Assembly: GCA_945957605.1 (NCBI GenBank) | Contig: CAMFLR010000004.1 | Coordinates: 434,001-498,000, forward strand | DNA length: 64,000 nucleotides | Direction of reading: 5' to 3' | Source: an uncultured Isosphaeraceae bacterium | GTDB lineage: Bacteria; Planctomycetota; Planctomycetia; Isosphaerales; Isosphaeraceae | Shown: piece after piece, positions 9,501 to 17,395 of the stretch | How the letters are laid out: every line of letters starts with the position of its first letter | Position numbering within the stretch: position 1 is the first letter of the stretch | Notes under the pieces: model-generated | The model's input: the letters and a program-made list of their open reading frames with translations, nothing else | Database searches by the model: none | What the model was told of the DNA's origin: nothing | Made by a program: the position numbers and the translations under genes

Positions 9501-10325
9501 CGATGAGGACTGGCGCGGCATTGTCACGCCGGTCGTCGGTGCCGGCGGACGAAGCGCTCCCACCTTGACAATGATATCGCCAAACTGCTCCGGTTCGGTC
9601 AGACGCCCGAGCGCGTTGACGGGCAATTGAAACGTTTGGTTACGGCTCGACGGCTCCTGTCCAAGCTGGCCGATCGCCGATTCGACATTTTGCCGGCGAA
9701 TTGCGGCAGCGACGTCGATCGCAGTCATGTTGCAGGCCGCGAGCTTCTGCGGATCGAGCCAGGCGCGAATGCTGTAATCACGTTCGCCCATGAACGTGAT
9801 ATCCGATACGCCCTCGATGCGCAACAATTCGTCGCGAATGTAAATCGTGGCGAAATTGCTCAGGTAAATGTCGTCGTAGCGTTTATCGGGCGAGAGAAAA
9901 TTGACGACCATCAGCAGGTCGGGCGTCTTCTTTTTGATCGTGATTCCTTGCTGCTGCACGGAGTTCGGCAATTGCGGCAAGGCGAGCGCCACGCGGTTTT
10001 GCACCATCACCAGCGACGTGTTGAGATCGGTGCCGATATCGAACGTCACGGTCAAGGTGTACGAGCCGTCGTTTCCCATCTGAGAGGACATGTACAACAT
10101 CCCCTCAACGCCGTTGACTTGTTGCTCGATGGGAGCGGCGACGGTGTCGGACACGACCTGCGCACTGGCGCCCGGATAGCTGATGGCGACTTGCACAGAG
10201 GGAGGCGTGATCGGCGGGTATTGTGCGATCGGCAGAAACACCAGCGCGATGCCGCCGGTGAGCACGATCACAATCGACAGGACCGTCGCAAAGATCGGCC
10301 GGTCGATGAAGAAATGCGAAATCAT
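6522..10325 (-). CDS. RND efflux transporter permease with long low-complexity insert and extra C-terminal helices
   Basis: A 1267-residue HAE1-type RND permease, about 200 residues longer than AcrB. The core shows the same features as its partner (start MISHFFIDRP, Asp pair in GIVVDDAIVVVENVERW, Lys in GLACKNAILIVEFAKQ). The surplus has two sources: a Ser/Thr/Asn-rich insert of roughly 150 residues (about 262-410) in the first periplasmic loop just before IVRLRDVARLEMG, and a C-terminal extension after LTPVFFLVIQ with two additional hydrophobic segments (VGSVLLGITLGLAAAFLLV and a second near 1230-1250). It follows the adaptor gene by 11 bases and overlaps the next permease by four, giving adaptor-permease-permease order. 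Two unlike permeases with one adaptor recall the MdtABC arrangement. Confidence 0.93.
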   Translation of the reverse strand: MISHFFIDRPIFATVLSIVIVLTGGIALVFLPIAQYPPITPPSVQVAISYPGASAQVVSDTVAAPIEQQVNGVEGMLYMSSQMGNDGSYTLTVTFDIGTDLNTSLVMVQNRVALALPQLPNSVQQQGITIKKKTPDLLMVVNFLSPDKRYDDIYLSNFATIYIRDELLRIEGVSDITFMGERDYSIRAWLDPQKLAACNMTAIDVAAAIRRQNVESAIGQLGQEPSSRNQTFQLPVNALGRLTEPEQFGDIIVKVGALRPPAPTTGVTMPRQSSSTQPKSLSSTTIQNQTTKGRIGTSSTTTSNPVMTEATISNAQVTVANSLISTSNSLVSGFRDFSIYNPGNGVSYPGQHADRNPTPDPASLTPLSIGANSQTSDQGTEAAPASGLTSRLMIDRGPARPSTSIVRLRDVARLEMGAQNYTQSCTFDGQPSVGLAVRQLPGTNALDIVKLVRKKMEELKGSFPDGIEYQISYDTTPFIQESVDEVVHTLLEAVGLVALVVLTFLQSWRAAIIPLVAVPVAIFGTFAVMAVLGFSLNNISLFGLVLAIGIVVDDAIVVVENVERWLEQGLPPREATVKAMVEVTGPVVAVAIVLCAVFVPCAFISGITGQFFRQFAVTIAVSTMFSAFNSLTLSPALAALLLRPRDARPDIFTRLLNRVFGWFFKLFNRGFDAGSTAYDWVVGKFLRFSAIVLMVYAGLLVLTVWVIAKAPTGFIPQQDQGRLIINVQLPDSASLNRTQEAIALIDSITRKTPGVAHTITISGISFALSATSSNFGSMFVILDPFEARQKPELHDTAIMARLRKEWKAQVKDAVVTVFGAPPVPGLSVAGGFKLMAEDRAGLGLDSLQAQSDHLIQALSKSPALSEVSTQFRSNTPQYYMDIDRTKVESLGVALGDLNQTLQMYLGSLYVNSFNAFGRYWQVTIQAEGNYRDRIEDINLLKVRNKWGQMVSVGTLVNVREIGGPVFVTRYNLATAAPITGNVRANSSTGAAIAQIDEISAKTIPPTMKTEWTELMFLQIRAGNTAMYVFALAVVCVFLALAALYESWTLPLAVILVVPLCLLCAVSGIRFANLSVDIFVQIGVIVLVGLACKNAILIVEFAKQLQQEGKPLPEAAREASRLRLRPILMTSLAFILGVVPLVVARGAGAEMRVSLGTAVFSGMVGVTLFGIFLTPVFFLVIQGIGGTRVFSAIPVRWVGSVLLGITLGLAAAFLLVRTGALRMPIAIVLGIVVGIGVPLLVLGLFRRRETGVPSAPVRTDDVNGGQTL

Positions 10326-10336
10326 GCGTCGCCCCT

Positions 10337-11587
10337 CTATTGGCTCTTCTTCTCGGTCGATTGCGATGCCGGGGGCGCTGTCGTTTCGCTCGATTTGGCT
10401 GCGGCTTCATCCTGAGATTTATGCGCGAGCGATGGCATCGGAATCTTGTCGACCTGAACTTGCATGTGTGGGCGAACTTGCTGCAATCCTCCGACAACCA
10501 CCATCTCGTCGGGCTTGAGGCCTTCCGAAATCACCCGAAGACCGTCTTCTTGAAGGGGTCCCGGCGTCACGCGGCGGTATTGAATCTCATTTTTTGCATC
10601 AACAACGTAAACGTATTTCAAACCTTGATCGGAACCAATCGCGCGATCGATCACCAAAGTCGCCTTGTGCGCCTGGCCGATTGGCAGGCGAATGCGCACG
10701 AACATTCCGGGCGACAGCAGTCGAACGCCGCCCTGCGGCTGCGGGTTAGGAAACACCCCGCGCATCGAGATACTGCCCGTCGTCGGGTTCACCTGGTTAT
10801 CGATGAAATTGATCGTTCCAGCGTGCGGGAAACCATCTTCACCCTGAAGGCCAAGCAACACAGGATACGCCATTTTTCCTTCGGTTTTCTTGATCGTTCC
10901 TTGATTGATCGCTCTCCGGGCGCGAAGCAGAGTTGGCTCGTCGACGTCAAAAAATGCATAAATCGGGTCGAGCGAGACGATCGTCGTGAGCAGCGTTTGG
11001 TCCTGGTTGACCAAGTTGCCCAGCGTCAAATAATAGCGGCTCACCTGACCGTCGATCGGCGATGTCACATTGGTGAATTCAACGTTGAGTCGATGTGTTT
11101 CGATGTTCTTTTCATACGCTTTCACGCGTGCCTGGGCTTCTTCGACAGTCGCACGATCCTGGTCGAGCACTTCCTGGCTAATCGAGCCCGCCACGCGTGC
11201 GTTGATCGCCATATCGCGCTGATAATTCGAGGTCGCAAGTTTGAGTTGTGCCTCGTAAACGTTGATTTGCCCTTTCGCCTGATCGAGCAACGCCTGGTAG
11301 GGACGTGGGTCGATTACAAAGAGCGGATCGCCCGTCTTGACGATCGCCCCTTCTTGAAAGGGAATCTTGACAAGGTAACCAGTCACGCGCGGACGGATGT
11401 CGACTGCCTGAACTGCCTCGGTTCGGCCGGTGAAGTCGACAAAATCGGTCACCGGCCGTTCAATCGGCAGACTGACGGGAACCACGGGCAACTCGGCAGG
11501 CGCAACCGCGGTTTGACCACGATGACATCCGGCCAAGCCCAAAAGCGTAATGAATCCGGCGCCCAGAACGGCAAAAACCCGAGACAT
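10337..11587 (-). CDS. RND efflux periplasmic adaptor (membrane fusion protein), lipoprotein
   Basis: A 416-residue AcrA/MexA-type adaptor that bridges RND pumps to an outer-membrane channel. The N-terminus is a lipoprotein signal ending in LLGLAGC (lipobox), so it should be anchored by a lipid in the periplasm. The lipoyl half-motifs flank an alpha-hairpin: RPRVTGYLVKIPFQEGAIVKTGDPLF, then coiled-coil heptads (DQAKGQINVYEAQLKLATSNYQRD), then VTSPIDGQVSRYYL. A beta-barrel region follows (SPGMFVRIRLP). I use the ATG at 11587, eight bases after AGGAG; a GTG six bases upstream is too close to that site. It leads the two-permease operon; no TolC-like gene is present in the window. Confidence 0.92.
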   Translation of the reverse strand: MSRVFAVLGAGFITLLGLAGCHRGQTAVAPAELPVVPVSLPIERPVTDFVDFTGRTEAVQAVDIRPRVTGYLVKIPFQEGAIVKTGDPLFVIDPRPYQALLDQAKGQINVYEAQLKLATSNYQRDMAINARVAGSISQEVLDQDRATVEEAQARVKAYEKNIETHRLNVEFTNVTSPIDGQVSRYYLTLGNLVNQDQTLLTTIVSLDPIYAFFDVDEPTLLRARRAINQGTIKKTEGKMAYPVLLGLQGEDGFPHAGTINFIDNQVNPTTGSISMRGVFPNPQPQGGVRLLSPGMFVRIRLPIGQAHKATLVIDRAIGSDQGLKYVYVVDAKNEIQYRRVTPGPLQEDGLRVISEGLKPDEMVVVGGLQQVRPHMQVQVDKIPMPSLAHKSQDEAAAKSSETTAPPASQSTEKKSQ

Positions 11588-12018
11588 CAACACATCTCCT
11601 CGAACTCGAATTCTCAGTTATTGGCGTTCCAAAACGTTAATCAGCGTTCGGGCAACCTCCGAGCCAGACTTGAATGCCGGTCAGTCCACGCAAGGCCGTC
11701 TACAGCGAAACGCGTGCCGATTTATTGACGATCATGAAGATTCGAACAGCGAACGACTCAACACAAAATTACGCGTCGAGGATGCGATTGCTCCACACAG
11801 TTCCTTAATCGTGCGGCCATTCGTGCAAAGGATGGCCAGTGTTTTTGCGACGGATCGAGCAAACCGCATCGCCGCCGCGAGCATTTCAGTGCACGCGACG
11901 GAGGAACAGGCGCACAGTAAATGTCGAACGACACCGGATCGCGCGGGGCTCGGATCGTGGTAGAATCTCCGGACTCATTCGGCTCGGGCCGTTGCAATGG
12001 ACTTCAGGAATCGACGCG
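11588..12018. other. Divergent intergenic region between the RND operon and cinA
   Basis: About 430 bases containing the promoters of the leftward efflux operon and probably of rightward cinA. A TAGAAT hexamer at 11961-11966 could be a -10 element for cinA, but no good -35 is found at the right distance. Short open frames on both strands lack ribosome binding sites and family motifs. No adjacent regulator gene (TetR or MarR type) is encoded here, so control of the pump is not visible. Confidence 0.3.
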
Positions 12019-13272
12019 ATGATCGCCGAAATTGTGGCCGTGGGCAGCGAACTTGTGACAGGTCAGGCGCTTGATACGAATAGCCAATGGCTTAGCAAAG
12101 CGCTTGGAGAGCTTGGGGTTTCAGTTCACTTTCATACGACGATTGGCGACGATCTCGACGAGAACATCGAAGCGTTTCGGATCGCGCGCAACCGCGCCGA
12201 TCTCGTCATCACATCGGGCGGCCTCGGCCCCACTCAAGACGACCTGACGCGCGAATCGCTCGCGCGGTTACAAGGTGTCGCGCTCGTCGAAAATGCCGAT
12301 TGTCTGGCTGCAATCTCCGCGATGTTCGCCCGGCGCAATCGCTCGATGCCCGATCGCAATAAAGTGCAAGCGCTGATTCCGGAAGGTGCGGATCCGCTGC
12401 CGAATTCATGCGGTACCGCACCCGGCGTCTGGATGAAAACGCCAGAGCGAGCCACATTCGCGTGCCTTCCCGGCGTGCCAAATGAATTGCGCGCGATGTT
12501 CGAGGAGCAGGTCGCGCCTCGATTGAAAGGGATGGGCCTCGGCGGTCGCGTGATCGTTCATCGCAAAATCAATCTGTTCGGGCGGGGTGAATCCGACGTC
12601 GAAGCACTGGCACTCGATCTCACGGCACGCGGGCGCAAACCTGAGGTTGGAATCACCGTTTCGGAGGCAACCATCAGCTTTCGGATCGTTTCCGAGGGCG
12701 CGACCGAGGCCGAAGCTCGCGACCTGATGGAGCCGACTGCTGCAATCATCTATGAGCGATTCGCGAATTTAATCGTCGGCGAAGGTACGGATGATGTAGT
12801 CGACGCGCTGATTCATCAGCTCAAGCGGACTGACTCGACGATTGCCGTCGCCGAAAGCTGTTCGGGCGGTTTGATCGCACATTCGATCACCTCAATTCCT
12901 GATGTCAGCCCGTATTTTCCTGGCGGCGTCGTCAGCTATTCCAACAGGGCAAAGATTGATTTGCTGGGCGTTGCGCCCGAACTCCTAGCCTCGCACGGCG
13001 CAGTGAGCCCGGAAGTTGCCGAGGCGATGGCGGCCGGGGTCCGGGAGAAGTTTCGTTCGACGATTGGGCTGTCGATCACCGGAATTGCCGGGCCAAAGGG
13101 AGGCACGGCGGAGAAGCCGGTCGGCCTCGTTTACATGGGGCTGGCGACGGCCGACGGTGTTGAATCTCGCCGGCTCGACCTGGGTGCAGAGCAGCCGCGC
13201 GACATTATTCAGCGGCGGTCGGCAAAGAACGCGATGAACTGGGCTCGGCTACGGCTGCAGGGTGTCGTTTGA
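12019..13272 (+). CDS. cinA: CinA family protein (nicotinamide-nucleotide amidohydrolase)
   Basis: A 417-residue two-domain CinA. Residues 1-170 form the MoCF/COG1058 domain (MIAEIVAVGSELVTGQ, then TSGGLGPTQDDLTRE), a pyrophosphatase-type domain; about 250-417 form the PncC-type amidohydrolase domain with AVAESCSGGLIAHSIT, GGVVSYSNRAK and SITGIAGPKGGTAEKPVG, which deamidates nicotinamide mononucleotide in pyridine nucleotide salvage. The start at 12019 fits the family N-terminus and has AGGAA eight bases upstream; the open frame continues 60 codons further upstream but that stretch has no homology features. Full length and intact. Confidence 0.95.
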   Translation: MIAEIVAVGSELVTGQALDTNSQWLSKALGELGVSVHFHTTIGDDLDENIEAFRIARNRADLVITSGGLGPTQDDLTRESLARLQGVALVENADCLAAISAMFARRNRSMPDRNKVQALIPEGADPLPNSCGTAPGVWMKTPERATFACLPGVPNELRAMFEEQVAPRLKGMGLGGRVIVHRKINLFGRGESDVEALALDLTARGRKPEVGITVSEATISFRIVSEGATEAEARDLMEPTAAIIYERFANLIVGEGTDDVVDALIHQLKRTDSTIAVAESCSGGLIAHSITSIPDVSPYFPGGVVSYSNRAKIDLLGVAPELLASHGAVSPEVAEAMAAGVREKFRSTIGLSITGIAGPKGGTAEKPVGLVYMGLATADGVESRRLDLGAEQPRDIIQRRSAKNAMNWARLRLQGVV

Positions 13273-13380
13273 TCACACCAATCCGGGGAGACAGACGGCA
13301 CGTCTCTCGGGTAAAATGTCGCGAAATCAAGCCTCGGCGGCATCCTGTTTTCCGCATACGACTTAGGTAACCCGGATATC

Positions 13381-14469
13381 ATGAAAGCTGGAATCGTTGG
13401 ATTGCCGAACGTCGGCAAAAGCACGCTGTTCAATGCGCTGACCAGTTCAAAAGCCGCCCAGAGCGCAAACTACCCGTTTTGCACGATCGAGCCGAACGAA
13501 GGGATCGTCAGCGTGCCTGACGATCGCCTGGAACGGATCAGCCGGTACATCGTTCCCAAAAAACTCGTGCCGGCGGCGCTTACGCTGGTTGATATCGCGG
13601 GAATTGTCCGAGGCGCAAGCGAGGGGCAGGGCCTCGGGAACAAGTTCCTCAGCCACATCCGCGAGGTGGACGCCATTCTCCAGGTGGTCCGCTGCTTCGA
13701 GGATCCCGATGTCGTGCACGTCGCCGGCAAGGTCGACCCAATTTCCGATATCGAGACGATCGAAATCGAGCTGATGCTCGCCGATATTCAGACGCTCGAA
13801 AACGCGCTGCCGAAAGCAGAACGAACCGCAAAGAGCGGCGATAAAGAGGCGAAGCTGCGCGTGGATGGGATCAAGAAGTGCCTGGAACAGCTCGCGAAGG
13901 ATCAACCGCTGCGCAAGCTGACACTGGACGAGGCTGAAGCGAAGGCGATCAACAGCTTCGGTCTGATGACGGCGAAGCCCGTGCTTTATGTGGCGAACGT
14001 CGACGAGGGCGACCTTGAGGGCAAGGGTGCGCTCGTCATGAAGGTCCGCGAATTCGCCGACAAGGTGGGTGCTGCGGTCGTCCCCGTCTGTGCCAAGCTT
14101 GAATCCGAAATCGCCGAACTTGACCCGGCCGATCGCGCGGAGATGCTCGAATCGTCAGGATTGACTGAGCCAGCGCTAACGGTTTTGGCTCGCGCCGCGT
14201 ATCGCGTGCTTGGCTTGCAAAGCTACTTCACGGCCGGCGAGAAGGAAGTGCGGGCGTGGACGATTCCGGTCGGCGCGACGGCCCCGCAAGCGGCGGGCGT
14301 GATTCACACCGACTTCGAGAAGGGGTTCATCCGCGTCGAAGTTTACACGCTGGATGACCTGGAAACGCACAAGAGCGAGAAGGAAATCCGTGGTGCAGGG
14401 AAGTTGAGGGTTGAAGGGAAGAATTACGTCATGCACGATGGCGACATCTGCCACTTCCTCTTCAATTGA
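13381..14469 (+). CDS. ychF: Redox-regulated ATPase YchF/EngD (Obg-family)
   Basis: A 362-residue YchF, a cytoplasmic P-loop protein of the Obg group that binds ATP rather than GTP and associates with ribosomes. The G1 P-loop [14 protein letters not shown] is at residues 7-20, the G3 motif [20 protein letters not shown] at about 70, and the altered specificity motif appears as NVDE near 200, as in other YchF proteins. The C-terminal TGS-like domain ends with the characteristic [17 protein letters not shown]. Length is standard. It is followed after 18 bases by an SGNH hydrolase gene, likely on the same transcript. Confidence 0.97.
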   Translation: MKAGIVGLPNVGKSTLFNALTSSKAAQSANYPFCTIEPNEGIVSVPDDRLERISRYIVPKKLVPAALTLVDIAGIVRGASEGQGLGNKFLSHIREVDAILQVVRCFEDPDVVHVAGKVDPISDIETIEIELMLADIQTLENALPKAERTAKSGDKEAKLRVDGIKKCLEQLAKDQPLRKLTLDEAEAKAINSFGLMTAKPVLYVANVDEGDLEGKGALVMKVREFADKVGAAVVPVCAKLESEIAELDPADRAEMLESSGLTEPALTVLARAAYRVLGLQSYFTAGEKEVRAWTIPVGATAPQAAGVIHTDFEKGFIRVEVYTLDDLETHKSEKEIRGAGKLRVEGKNYVMHDGDICHFLFN

Positions 14470-14487
14470 CCCAGGGAACCGCGTTCT

Positions 14488-15243
14488 ATGCAGCTCGATC
14501 TTTCCGGCCTCTTCGCCTTCCTGCTTCCGCTCATCGCCTCCGCCGGCGCATCCGACTTCGGCATGAATTTGCCGAAAGACTTGATCCTCAAGCCGGGTGA
14601 TCAAATCATCAGCATTGGTGATTCGATCACTCAGGCCGGCGGTTATTTGCGTGACGTCGACCAGACTCTCGCTGCGCTTCATCCCGAGCTCAAGCTGCCG
14701 AAGATCATCAATGTCGGCATCGGCGGGCAAAAGGCGGAAGACTTGATCAAGCGATTCCAGAACGATGTGATCGACCGCAAGCCCGCCGTTGTGACGATCA
14801 GCATCGGGATCAACGACGTCTGGCATCGCGCGGGAAAACCGCACGACCCAAAGGTGCTGGCGGAATACTGGTCGAACGTCAACGAAATGGTGACAAAGGC
14901 TGAGGCGGCCGGAATCAAGGTAATTCTCCTGACTCCGACCGTCATTCACGAAGACCTGAACACAGCCGAAAATGGTCGGCTCAAGATCTACGTCGAGGCG
15001 ATGAAGCGAATCGCGCGCGACCGGAAGACCACGCTCATCGACTTGCACCGGCTCTTCAACGTCGCGATCGAGCATCGTCCCAAGGACGTCGCCAACCCGA
15101 AGAAATGGCTCACCGGCGACGGTGTGCACATGAATCCCGAGGGTGACGCTCTCATGGCGATTGGCATGCTGCGGGGCCTGGGAATTCATCGCGCTTCGAT
15201 TAGCAAACCATTGCCCAAGCCCGCTGCAGCACCTGCGAAGTAA
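14488..15243 (+). CDS. Secreted SGNH/GDSL-family hydrolase
   Basis: A 251-residue SGNH hydrolase with a hydrophobic export signal (about residues 5-22, ending near ASAGA). All four sequence blocks are recognisable: block I IISIGDSITQAGG (catalytic Ser), block II Gly in VGIGGQKAED, block III ISIGINDVWHRAG (Asn), and block V GDGVHMNPEGDALMA (Asp and His). Such enzymes deacetylate or de-esterify glycans, lipids or xenobiotics; planctomycete relatives are often carbohydrate esterases. AGGGA lies about ten bases before the ATG. It converges on the deacetylase gene on the other strand with only five bases between stops. Substrate is unknown. Confidence 0.88.
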   Translation: MQLDLSGLFAFLLPLIASAGASDFGMNLPKDLILKPGDQIISIGDSITQAGGYLRDVDQTLAALHPELKLPKIINVGIGGQKAEDLIKRFQNDVIDRKPAVVTISIGINDVWHRAGKPHDPKVLAEYWSNVNEMVTKAEAAGIKVILLTPTVIHEDLNTAENGRLKIYVEAMKRIARDRKTTLIDLHRLFNVAIEHRPKDVANPKKWLTGDGVHMNPEGDALMAIGMLRGLGIHRASISKPLPKPAAAPAK

Positions 15244-15248
15244 GCGAT

Positions 15249-16175
15249 TTACTTCGACGCCTTCTCAGCCATCTCGCGGAACTGCTTCCACGTGATGAGC
15301 TCGATATTCTGCTTCTTCAACTCTTCGGCGATCGCGGGGTCGGTAAAGATCCTGCGGTCGCCGTCGCGTCTTTCTGCGCTGTTGGTCACGGCCTTCAACT
15401 CCTCATCCAAAACACCGCAGTGGATGATGAGTTGGCTGACACCTTCAGGTAGCGTGTGAAGCGTTTTGAGATAGTTTTGCAGGCGTTCTTCGTGCGTATC
15501 ACCGCCGTAGAACTGGGCCAGATTATCAAGGATAGGCAGCTTGCGTTCGTCGAGGGTCGCGACCCATTCCTTACCCTTCTCCTTGAGCGCGGGGTATTCC
15601 TTGACAATCGGACCTTCAACCTTGCGAAGGAAGAGAATCGGCAGATTGTATTTGAGCCCAACATTGACGTATGCCTGAATGATGTCGGGCCGCACCACGA
15701 GGGCACCCATGTGGGTGTCGAGATGGCTGATCGGAATGCCCATCGCCTTGGCTTTTTCGACTTGAGCAATCAGCTCGATTTCAACTTCATCGGCCTTCGC
15801 ATTCTTGGCGACGGTTTGCACGTTGCCGGGCAGGAAACCGTTGGCATCGACGAGGCTGGGCACCTTATCGCGAGGAGCAACCGGCCCCCATTTGTAAACG
15901 CCCCATTCGCAATTGAGCGTAAGGTGAATGCCGTAGTCGTACTTGGGATTCGCCTTGGCATACTCGGCGAATTCCTTCACCCAGGGGCAGGGCATCATGA
16001 TCGAACACGACGACACGATTCCCTTCTCAAGCGCCTCGGCGGTTCCGCGATTCACCGAATGACACATTCCTGCATCATCGGCATGAATAATCAAATACTT
16101 CTTACCAGCCGCTTCTGATGCCTGAGATGCGAGAAGGCAAGAGCTGGCCACAACGACAGCAAGGATCGATCGCAT
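15249..16175 (-). CDS. ChbG/HpnK (YdjC) family carbohydrate deacetylase, exported
   Basis: A 308-residue YdjC-fold deacetylase. Like chitooligosaccharide deacetylase ChbG and the hopanoid enzyme HpnK it has the metal and base motif [14 protein letters not shown] near residue 30, a later His in [11 protein letters not shown] and the ligand segment [11 protein letters not shown] near 155. An N-terminal signal peptide ends around QASEAAG, so unlike ChbG it probably acts in the periplasm on an acetylated sugar. GAGGAG precedes the ATG. It stands alone facing the SGNH hydrolase gene. No hopanoid genes are nearby, so HpnK function is not supported. Confidence 0.87.
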   Translation of the reverse strand: MRSILAVVVASSCLLASQASEAAGKKYLIIHADDAGMCHSVNRGTAEALEKGIVSSCSIMMPCPWVKEFAEYAKANPKYDYGIHLTLNCEWGVYKWGPVAPRDKVPSLVDANGFLPGNVQTVAKNAKADEVEIELIAQVEKAKAMGIPISHLDTHMGALVVRPDIIQAYVNVGLKYNLPILFLRKVEGPIVKEYPALKEKGKEWVATLDERKLPILDNLAQFYGGDTHEERLQNYLKTLHTLPEGVSQLIIHCGVLDEELKAVTNSAERRDGDRRIFTDPAIAEELKKQNIELITWKQFREMAEKASK

Positions 16176-16698
16176 ACGCTCCTCGAACGTAATGGGAGAT
16201 GTTGCACGACGCGAAAACGCCTGGCCGAATGATCTATCCTGCGAGGGCTGACCGCAAGTCCCCGAATGCCAAAATGGTCAGGTTTCTGGCATTTAAGACC
16301 ATCGAGAAGTGTCACCAGTTGGCGGCGGCGAGAGATTGCTGAAAAAGAGCTAAGCTTGCGACTTTCATCCAACTTACTCATGATAATTCTATAGCTATCC
16401 CAATTCCTCAAGGCTGGTCTGGAAGACGCTAAATCAAGATTCAACCGGGAACGGCGGAACAGGCCGCATAATGTGAAATGGATCTGCGAGACTTACGATG
16501 CAATCAATGTCGATACGGCGTTGGAATTAACGGGGACTTGATCGAAGCGGCCGATTCTGCTGTACTACTTAACAACTGTTCAGAACTGGACCGAGGCAGG
16601 TCCAACGGGCCGAGAAATCTTAGATCAATGTTCTGACTCGGAGCAAAATGGGGAATAGCTCCAAGTAAAAGCCGTTGCCCGAAAAGGTAAACACATAA
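16176..16698. other. Long intergenic region, possible small CxxC peptide
   Basis: About 520 bases between the leftward deacetylase and the rightward zinc-ribbon gene. Base composition is lower in GC than the flanks. A 52-codon frame at 16478-16636 (+) encodes a peptide beginning MDLRDLRCNQCRYGVG with one CxxC, but it has no Shine-Dalgarno site, so I do not call it as a gene. A 6-bp inverted repeat with a 6-base loop lies at 16587-16604. Nothing else is recognisable. Confidence 0.3.
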
Positions 16699-17301
16699 AT
16701 GATCACTTTTTATTGCCCATGTGGCAAGCTATACAGCGTTGATGCGAAGAAAGCGGGGCGCCGCGGCAAATGCAGCAATTGTGGACTTGAACTCGTAATA
16801 CCAAATGTTGTAGACACCCCTTCTCCATCTCCAAACGCAGCCGGGCGGGGTACGAAATCTCACGCGTCGCAACCTCCGCCTCCAATTAGTGCGTCCGCAC
16901 AGAGTCAGACTACAACGACCTGCGAATACTGTGGCGAGACCATACTTGCGGTCGCGCGCAAATGCAAACATTGTGGTGAGTTTCTCGACCCAGCCCTTCG
17001 TCTCCAGACTTCGAGCCCGATGACCGGGCCCCCACAGATTACAGTCCACGCAGGCAACTCAATATCTACCTTCTCCCTTAGCGACACTCCGCCATCGACC
17101 TCGCACTCGGCAGAACCGCACCTCGGGCTCGCTGCGGTATTGAGCCTGTTGATTCCTGGTGCGGGCCAAATGTACAAAGGGCAAGTCGCACAAGGAATAC
17201 TTTGGTTGATCGGAACAGTGGTTGCATATTGTTTCATCATATTCCCAGGACTCGTAGTTCATCTGATTTGCATCCTCGATGCAGGCCGATCATCAAAGTA
17301 G
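16699..17301 (+). CDS. Double zinc-ribbon membrane protein with TM2-like C-terminus
   Basis: A 200-residue protein of unknown function. Residues 1-30 form a zinc ribbon (Cys 6, 8, 25, 28) of the kind that opens many planctomycete membrane proteins. After a Pro/Ser-rich linker comes a second ribbon, CEYCGETILAVARKCKHCGEFLDP, resembling UPF0547-type ribbons. The C-terminal 65 residues hold two membrane helices, with IPGAGQMYKGQVAQGILW at the first, matching the TM2/small-membrane-protein pattern. It probably sits in the cytoplasmic membrane with the ribbons in the cytoplasm. Start chosen at the ATG immediately before the first ribbon. A second protein of this class is encoded at 59795. Confidence 0.75.
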   Translation: MITFYCPCGKLYSVDAKKAGRRGKCSNCGLELVIPNVVDTPSPSPNAAGRGTKSHASQPPPPISASAQSQTTTTCEYCGETILAVARKCKHCGEFLDPALRLQTSSPMTGPPQITVHAGNSISTFSLSDTPPSTSHSAEPHLGLAAVLSLLIPGAGQMYKGQVAQGILWLIGTVVAYCFIIFPGLVVHLICILDAGRSSK

Positions 17302-17395
17302 TTTTAATTGGTATTTCGTTGACTGGTGACTTATTCTTAGCGGCCGCCTAAAAAACAGCGTCCTTTTAATATTGCAGTTTCATGCGAGCCGAGCC

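Noticed and set aside
10340-11728. 462-codon open frame on the plus strand
   Set aside because: Antisense shadow of the RND adaptor gene; no family motif and no ribosome site.
14176-15189. 337-codon open frame on the minus strand
   Set aside because: Spans the antisense of ychF and the SGNH hydrolase, both unmistakable on the plus strand.
16478-16636. 52-residue CxxC peptide frame
   Set aside because: Only one CxxC pair, no Shine-Dalgarno, no comparison available; noted in the intergenic entry but not called as a gene.
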